Shown here: in pieces, positions 58,701-64,000 of the stretch
How the letters are laid out: every line of letters begins with the position of its first letter
How positions within the stretch are numbered: position 1 is the stretch's first letter
Assembly: GCF_018687715.1 (NCBI RefSeq)
Contig: NC_056760.1
Coordinates: forward strand, 5,431,501-5,495,500
Source: Carya illinoinensis
Lineage: Eukaryota; Streptophyta; Magnoliopsida; Fagales; Juglandaceae
DNA: 64,000 bases
Direction: 5' to 3'
Position numbers and translations under genes: made by a program
The notes under the pieces: model-generated
What the model saw: the letters and a program-made list of their open reading frames with translations, nothing else
What the model was told of the DNA's origin: nothing
Databases searched by the model: none

Positions 58701-61700
58701 TTATGTTAACGGGTCGTGTTAGGGTTTGAGATTTTGACACGATAAGCTCAACGGGTCGGGTTAGGTTGAGCTATAGAGTATAATATACATGTTTTGACAC
58801 GACACGAATACGACCTGTTAACATGATTTGACACCCCTAGCTTGAACCATTCCACTATGTTAGAATGAGAAGTTTTTTAAAAATTTTTTGAGGTGTATTT
58901 TGTTTTGGGGTTTGTGAAAGTGAATAGGTAGAATGGAAATTTTGTTTGGACAAGTTTTGTGAGTGGCGTTTTTGGTTTTTTGTAAAAGTTTTGGGTTTTT
59001 GTGGGCTTTTATACACGGAAACTTAGGCAAAGGATCAAATGCTTTTTTCTTTTTTCTTTTTTCTTTTTTTAATGAAAAAAATTGGTGAATTTCTGGAAAC
59101 CAATCATGACCAAAAATCTTTTTTGATCGGTAATCAATACTGCATTTTGTGAAAGTGCGTAGGTAGAATGAGTTAGTATTTTTTTTTTACATGGCCCGAA
59201 TCATTCCACTATGGTAGAATGAGAAGTTTTTTTAAAATTTTCTGAGGTGTATTTTGTATTGGGGTTTGTGAAAGTGAATAGGTAGAATGGAAATTTTGTT
59301 TGGACAAGTTTTGTGAGTGGCGTTTTTGGTTTTTTGTAAAAGTTTTAGTTTTTGTGGGCTTTTATACACGGAAACTTAGGCAAAGGATTAAATGCCTTTT
59401 TCTTTTTCTTTTTCTTTTTTTTTTAATGAAAAAATTGGTATTCAAAAGATGTTTGAATTGAATTAAAAAAAATTCTAAAAAATTCTGAAAATTTCTGGAA
59501 ACCAAACATGACCGAAAATCTTTTTTGATTGGTAATCAAAGTATTTTATTCATAAAAGTAGGCAAAGCCCAAGAACAGAGGAAGTATACATGAAAAATAC
59601 CTAACTAGAGTTTACAACAACATAACTGAAATACTCTTATTTATGATGGCCATTTTTCTATTAAATATCATTTTAAAAGAACCTAATCTGTTTTGGAGCT
59701 TATGATTTTATACACATAATGCTTCACTGATGTTTCATTCCTGCCTATCAAAAAATATTTCATCCTGTTGTTGATTGTTATGTTTCCTTAAAAATGTTAA
59801 TGGGTGTTAAAGAGCATATGAAAGATGTATTTTGTTTTTGTTTTGCTTTAGGGAAGATTTGGACAAGGGACATCAGGGAACTAGTGGGGAAGATTGTTGG
59901 TTGGTTTTGTTTGTGTAAATCTATTGGAAACTCAGTGGACCTTCTTTTAATTTGCAGTGGAACCACTTGGGAGTTATTTGCTTTGGTATTATTATTATTT
60001 TTTTTTTTGGGGATTGTGTGATCCCCACCATGGTTATTGAATTACTTGCCTTCTGGATTGGAAACTTTGGAGTCCTTTCTAGGCAATTTTTTTATAAGTA
60101 AAAATGTATTAATATCAATAGGCGTAACCAAGTACACCGGGTGTATACAAGAGAAAACAACTAGCCCATAATAGAGAGAGCCCCTAATGAACATCGCCAA
60201 GATGAAGAAATTAGAAACCTATCCAATATACACCAAGCCAGATTGGGACACAACACGCCTCCCCAAAGCAAAGCAAAGCAAATCACTGTAACTACCCCAT
60301 CCCCTTGTTTCCCACAAGACTAATACTCCACCTGAATGATCCTACGAGGATGGAGGAAGGCTTCATGCTCATGCCCTTCCTCTAGTCCTCTCTCGACTTG
60401 TACTACCTCCCTTTGCATTGTAGTTGATTGCCCAAGTAAGGCCCTTTAACTCCCTGCTCTTCTTAAATCTTAATTTTGTTTCAAGCGAGTGACCCATCTC
60501 AATAGCAGTGAGTAGTGCTGTGAATTGGTTGTCAAACCTTTCTAGGCAAATAAGCTTTCAGTTTCATCATGCTTTGACGAAAGATTTAGAATGGAACAAT
60601 CATACGGATGCCTTCAATGGTGTAGAGATTCTGCTAAATGTACTGAAGTCTATGTTGTTAAGATCTAGATTAGAGATATTTGGGCAGGATGGAGTAGTGC
60701 CCATAGGTGGTTTATTTAGGCAGTATGTAGTAGTGCCCTCAGATGATTTACTTAGGCAGTCTATGGCAGCGCTCCAAATTTTGGAAATTCTATTGTACCC
60801 TATGTCTACTTTTTTTTTTTTTTTTATGAATTTATTACTTGAGAGAACAACAAAAAGTGTTCTACTCTGGTGTCTGTTGCATTTCCTTGTTTGGATGTAT
60901 TCTTGATTCTCTAATGGTTCCAAGATCTTCAGATGTGAATAGATTGTGTTACATTGATTATTAGGCACTGGGGGAGAGAAGTGAGATCGCACATGTCATG
61001 CTTTTGTTTTAAAAGTCTGGCATATCAATAGGCTAGTATCACAATAGTTCGTTTGCTCTTACAATGTCTCAGACTCTCAATGGCAAATAAAAGATTAAAC
61101 TTGACTCGCTGTAATGTTAATATCATGCGAATATTGTTGTAATGCATTTGCCTTTGATATATTTTAAGTTGGTGATGTGAGCATCAGCCTTTCAGTTTTT
61201 TCCCCTTTTTATTCCTTGTCCCGTTGGGTTATCACATAAATCTGGTTTAGCTTTCTGTAGACTTGAGTTCCATGAATATATGATGTTTTATAAATCTCGT
61301 TCTGTGGAATGACTAAATCAGTTCACATTTTTAATTTCTCATTTGATGCATGTGGTTTTATTTAGCGTACTTTGCATCTATCAGATTATTTTCAAGATGG
61401 TGGAGGAAAATCCCAGAGATCTTGGCCGTGAGATGGATGGGTTAAGCATTGTTTATGGTGATGAATCTCTACCTCGTCTATATGAAAACTCTCGGATTTC
61501 TTCTGATCAGCTACCTGGGCAACCAGGTACATGGTTCTCTTCTGTTTTTTTATTTATTTTTTTTAAATTCGTTCTGGTGGATTTCTCTAATTGTTGGTTT
61601 ATTTTTTCAGGCATTGTTAAGCGAGCTGCTGCCCTCGGGCGATATTTGCAAAATCCTTTGGCAATGGTTGCTACACTGTGTGGACCTGGAAGGGAGATTT

Positions 61701-63721
61701 TATCATGGAAACTCAGTTCCCTAGAGAACTTTCTTGCCCCAGATGAGAAGTATGGAATTATTGAACAGGTTATGGTTGACTTAACAAACCAGGTGGGCCT
61801 TGATGTTAATTTAGCCATTGGCCATGAATGGTTATTTGGTCCTTTACAGTTCATTTCTGGAATTGGGCCCAGAAAGGCTGCATCTATGCAGAGGTCCATG
61901 GTAAGAGCTGGGGCAACTTTTACCCGAAAGGACTTTGTCACTGTGCATGGACTTGGTAAAAAGGTGTTTGTCAATGCGGTTGGTTTTCTGCGTGTCCGGC
62001 GGAGTGGATTGGCTGCTGCTAGCTCCCAATTCATTGATTTGTTGGATGATACAAGAATACATCCAGAATCTTATGGGCTCGCACAAGAGTTGGCCAAAGA
62101 TGTTTATGATGAGGACATAAGAGGTGAAGCAAATGATGACGATGATGCCTTGGAGATGGCGATAGAGCATGTTAGAGAAAGGCCTAGTATTTTGAGAGTC
62201 CTTGATGTTGATGCCTATGCTAAGAGCAAGAACCGTGAAAATAAAAAGGAAACATTCTATGATATTAAAAGGGAACTAATGCAGGGTTTTCAAGATTGGC
62301 GTAAGCAATACGAAGAGCCAAGTCAAGATGAGGAGTTTTATATGATTTCAGGTGAAACCGAGGAGACCCTTGCTGAGGGAAGAATTGTGCAAGCTACAGT
62401 CCGCAGGGTGCAAGCTCAGAAAGCAATTTGTGTGCTGGAATCTGGATTGACTGGGATGCTCATGAAGGAAGACTATACAGATGATTGGAGGGACAGTCCT
62501 GATTTGTCAGACAGGCTACATGAAGGTGACATTCTCACTTGCAAGATTAAGTCGATTCAGAAGAACAGGTATCAGGTCTTCCTAGTTTCTAGAGAGAGTG
62601 AGATGCAAAATAATCGACATCAGTATGATAGGAACCTTGATCCCTATTACCATGAAGACCGGAGCCAGCTACAAAGTGAACAAGAAAAAGCTCGCAAAGA
62701 AAAGGAGCTAGCGAAGAAGCTATTTAAGCCAAGGATGATTGTTCATCCTCGTTTCCAGAATATAACCTTGGATGAAGCCAAGGAGGTAAGTTGTCAACAG
62801 TGTTTAAGTTCTAATAAGAAAAATAACATTGTTAATATCCAATGGCATGGGACTGTATCCCACTTTATGTATTCTCTTGGACCCTATAGGAGGTTTGGTT
62901 GGACTTTCTTGCACTCTGAAATAATCTTGATTTTGTGAGGAAAATGGTGTCCCTTTATGTATTAACATATGTGATTACTTGAAAAAAGTGGTTTGACCTG
63001 TATCTCTTCAAAGACTATAAAACATCATTTATACAAAGAAATGATGCCCATATAATTTTTGTTTTCAGGATGTACTTGAAAAAATTTAAATCCCTAGGGC
63101 ATAGATTTTGTGTAAAACAACCTTATATTTTGGCTCCAGAGGGATTTTGTGGTTCTTGGTGTAGTTGCTCTTTCTGCATGCCATTGTAAGGATAAAAGAG
63201 CATTTATATAATTCACTTTTTTAAGTTGAGATCTTATTTTCTTTTACTTATTGGAAGATTATGAAATTTCATTCTACCTTTCAGACTTAAATTGTTTCAG
63301 TTTTGTTTGCTAATGATATTTTCTGCTTGGGTTTTACTTGAATTACCATGTCTGGAAAGGACAGTGGAATTTGTTAACTCTTGCAAAGTCTTTCTTATTT
63401 TTTTTGGTATTATGTTGATTGTTGCTGCTGCGCTAAGTTCCAATTATCTTCTTTATAAGTATTCTTTTAAACTAAATCTAAAGTTAAAGCTCTCATCTGT
63501 TATATCTGCAGTTCTTGTCTGACAAGGATCCTGGCGAAAGTATTATCAGTCCCAGTCGCCATGGGCCTTCACATCTGACTCTAACTCTCAAAGTTTATGA
63601 TGGAGTTTATGCTCACAAGGACATAGTCGAAGGTGGAAAGGAGCACAAGGACATCACGAGCTTACTTCGTATTGGGAAGACATTGAAAATTGGGGAGGAC
63701 ACTTTTGAGGATTTGGATGAG
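52716..63721 (+). CDS. SPT6: Transcription elongation factor SPT6 (histone chaperone), 3' end outside the window
   Basis: Nuclear histone chaperone travelling with RNA polymerase II. Fifteen exons, in frame, encode 1333 residues of an expected ~1650: 52716-52746, 52852-52944, 53815-53944, 54392-54464, 54588-54741, 54812-54938, 55034-55283, 55709-55915, 56014-56142, 56256-56642, 56715-56825, 56923-57702, 61385-61526, 61611-62785, 63512-63721. The first ~200 residues are very acidic with a basic patch (RKKKRKKK) and the conserved DEDDYELLEDNN. The tex-like helical core follows. The YqgF/RNase H fold starts near 741 (MACCWGPGKPATTF). The helix-hairpin-helix is near 952-970 (FISGIGPRKAASM) and the S1 domain about 1127-1199 (EGRIVQATVRR...). 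The first part of the tandem SH2 domain (LTLTLKVYDGVYAHKDIVEGG) ends the visible part. Remaining SH2 and the C-terminal tail lie past base 64000. Exon 6 has a NAGNAG acceptor (54809-54814). Confidence 0.95.
53487..53560. repeat. Retroposon-like tail in SPT6 intron 2
   Basis: A T-run followed by gatcggtaaataagatttta and ttgatcaaaagaatatg. Similar openings (T-run, gat.ggtaa or ataagtaaa, ttttatt..) occur at about 59515 and 60087, consistent with the poly(A) end of an antisense SINE or LINE. Confidence 0.4.
58187..59538. repeat. Tandem duplication within SPT6 intron 12
   Basis: Copy A (58187-59127, including the MITE) and copy B (59137-59538) share tactgcattttgtgaaagtg, ggtagaatggaaattttgtt, gtgggcttttatacacggaa and aacttaggcaaaggat, ending in ttttttgat(c/t)ggtaatcaa. 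Copy B has about 60 extra bases before its tail. Copy A carries the MITE that copy B lacks. Confidence 0.88.
58249..58839. mobile_element. hAT-type MITE (591 bp) with 8-bp target duplication
   Basis: Termini TAGGGGTGGCAA and (reverse complement of the right end) TAGGGGTGTCAA. Flanked by gcctgaac (58241-58248) and gcttgaac (58840-58847), an 8-bp duplication with one mismatch. The interior is rich in cgggt/acccg and cacgacacgac palindromic motifs and has no coding capacity. The unoccupied site is preserved in the neighbouring duplicate. Confidence 0.85.
60087..60330. repeat. Retroposon-like segment in SPT6 intron 12
   Basis: Begins tttttttataagtaaaaatg, then attaatatcaataggcgtaa, ccaagtacaccgggtgtata. 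This is a style of sequence that recurs across tree genomes as the antisense 3' part of a non-LTR element (from memory). The DNA is less AT-rich than the flanks. No reverse transcriptase frame. Confidence 0.4.
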
Positions 63722-64000
63722 GTCAGTACTGTTTTTTGAGGTTTGTTCTCTGATTGGTTGTGTTTAATTAAAAGAATAATGACAGGAGTGCATTTTTAAT
63801 AAGTTCTGGATCGCTTAAGAGCTTTCACACCCAAAGCAAGCTGAATTTGCTTGGCATTAACCTAGCAAATGAGCTTATGTATTGTTTTGGAATGCCTTCT
63901 GTCTAGTGAGTAGATCTGGTGAGAGAATGAAATCAGAGTATCTTCTCATGGAGGGAAAGACTGAATGCATGCTCAAGTGTCTACAGGCTATAAGTTTCAC

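Larger units (their letters stand above)
57703..61384 (+). other. SPT6: SPT6 intron 12 (3.7 kb), host of several insertions
   Basis: The longest intron of the gene. It contains a local tandem duplication (58187-59538), a hAT-type MITE (58249-58839) and two retroposon-like segments (about 59515-59600 and 60087-60330). Short open frames within (for example 60508-60906) have no recognisable similarity and are treated as intronic noise. Confidence 0.8.

Noticed and set aside
60508..60992. Open frames of 130-132 codons in SPT6 intron 12
   Set aside because: No similarity to known proteins, low-complexity Phe run from a T tract, and they lie inside an intron full of insertions.
1..64000. CRISPR arrays, operons, bacterial-type mobile islands, rRNA or tRNA genes
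   Set aside because: The window is plant nuclear DNA. The repeats are microsatellites, tandem LTR repeats and MITEs, and no tRNA or rRNA sequence was recognised by eye, although a tRNA scan was not possible.

Overview
This is a plant nuclear window from a woody eudicot. The evidence is GT-AG introns (plus one AT-AC intron), AT-rich intergenic DNA full of MITEs and LTR-retroelement debris, and plant gene families. Several AT-rich repeats (the 'aataatattaaaaaat' family and the palindromic 'cactttt...' family) resemble elements I associate with Juglandaceae (walnut, hickory, pecan). That assignment is from memory and is an inference, not a result.

Layout. A 5'-truncated CYP98A (p-coumaroyl ester 3'-hydroxylase) sits at 1785-2958 (+). 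It converges on a four-exon phytocystatin with a legumain-inhibitor extension at 3753-5683 (-). From 5.7 to 13.7 kb there is no gene, but there is a 3.1-kb solo LTR with a perfect 5-bp target duplication (7388-10507) and small MITEs. An intronless C2H2/EAR repressor lies at 13825-14742 (+). A decayed Copia element with only gag left occupies about 15606-19009 (-). Next come a DEDDy 3'-5' exonuclease (22486-23121, -), a small uncharacterised acidic protein (24816-25247, +) and an intronless PI4K-gamma-type kinase (27362-29050, -).

The right half holds three large spliced genes. DPE2, the cytosolic 4-alpha-glucanotransferase of starch-derived maltose metabolism, was resolved into 22 exons (31513-40386, -; 974 aa). 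A five-exon membrane protein of the kind annotated DUF7036 carries a 15-residue His run (42185-47072, -; 528 aa). SPT6, the histone chaperone and elongation factor, runs from 52716 (+) and leaves the window inside its SH2 region; 15 exons and 1333 residues are visible. Between the DUF7036-like gene and SPT6 is a 5.6-kb gene-free, MITE-rich gap.

The genes are unrelated housekeeping and regulatory loci, not a pathway cluster. I found no undescribed multi-gene system. The most unusual items are a canonical minor-spliceosome AT-AC intron inside DPE2, a hAT-type MITE in SPT6 intron 12 whose empty site survives in an adjacent duplicate, the headless CYP98A, and the His-rich membrane protein with upstream ATGs. 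Exon boundaries were derived by hand from reading frame, splice consensus and family alignment from memory. Some track-style initiators turned out to be TTG or GTG, so starts were re-chosen at ATG codons.
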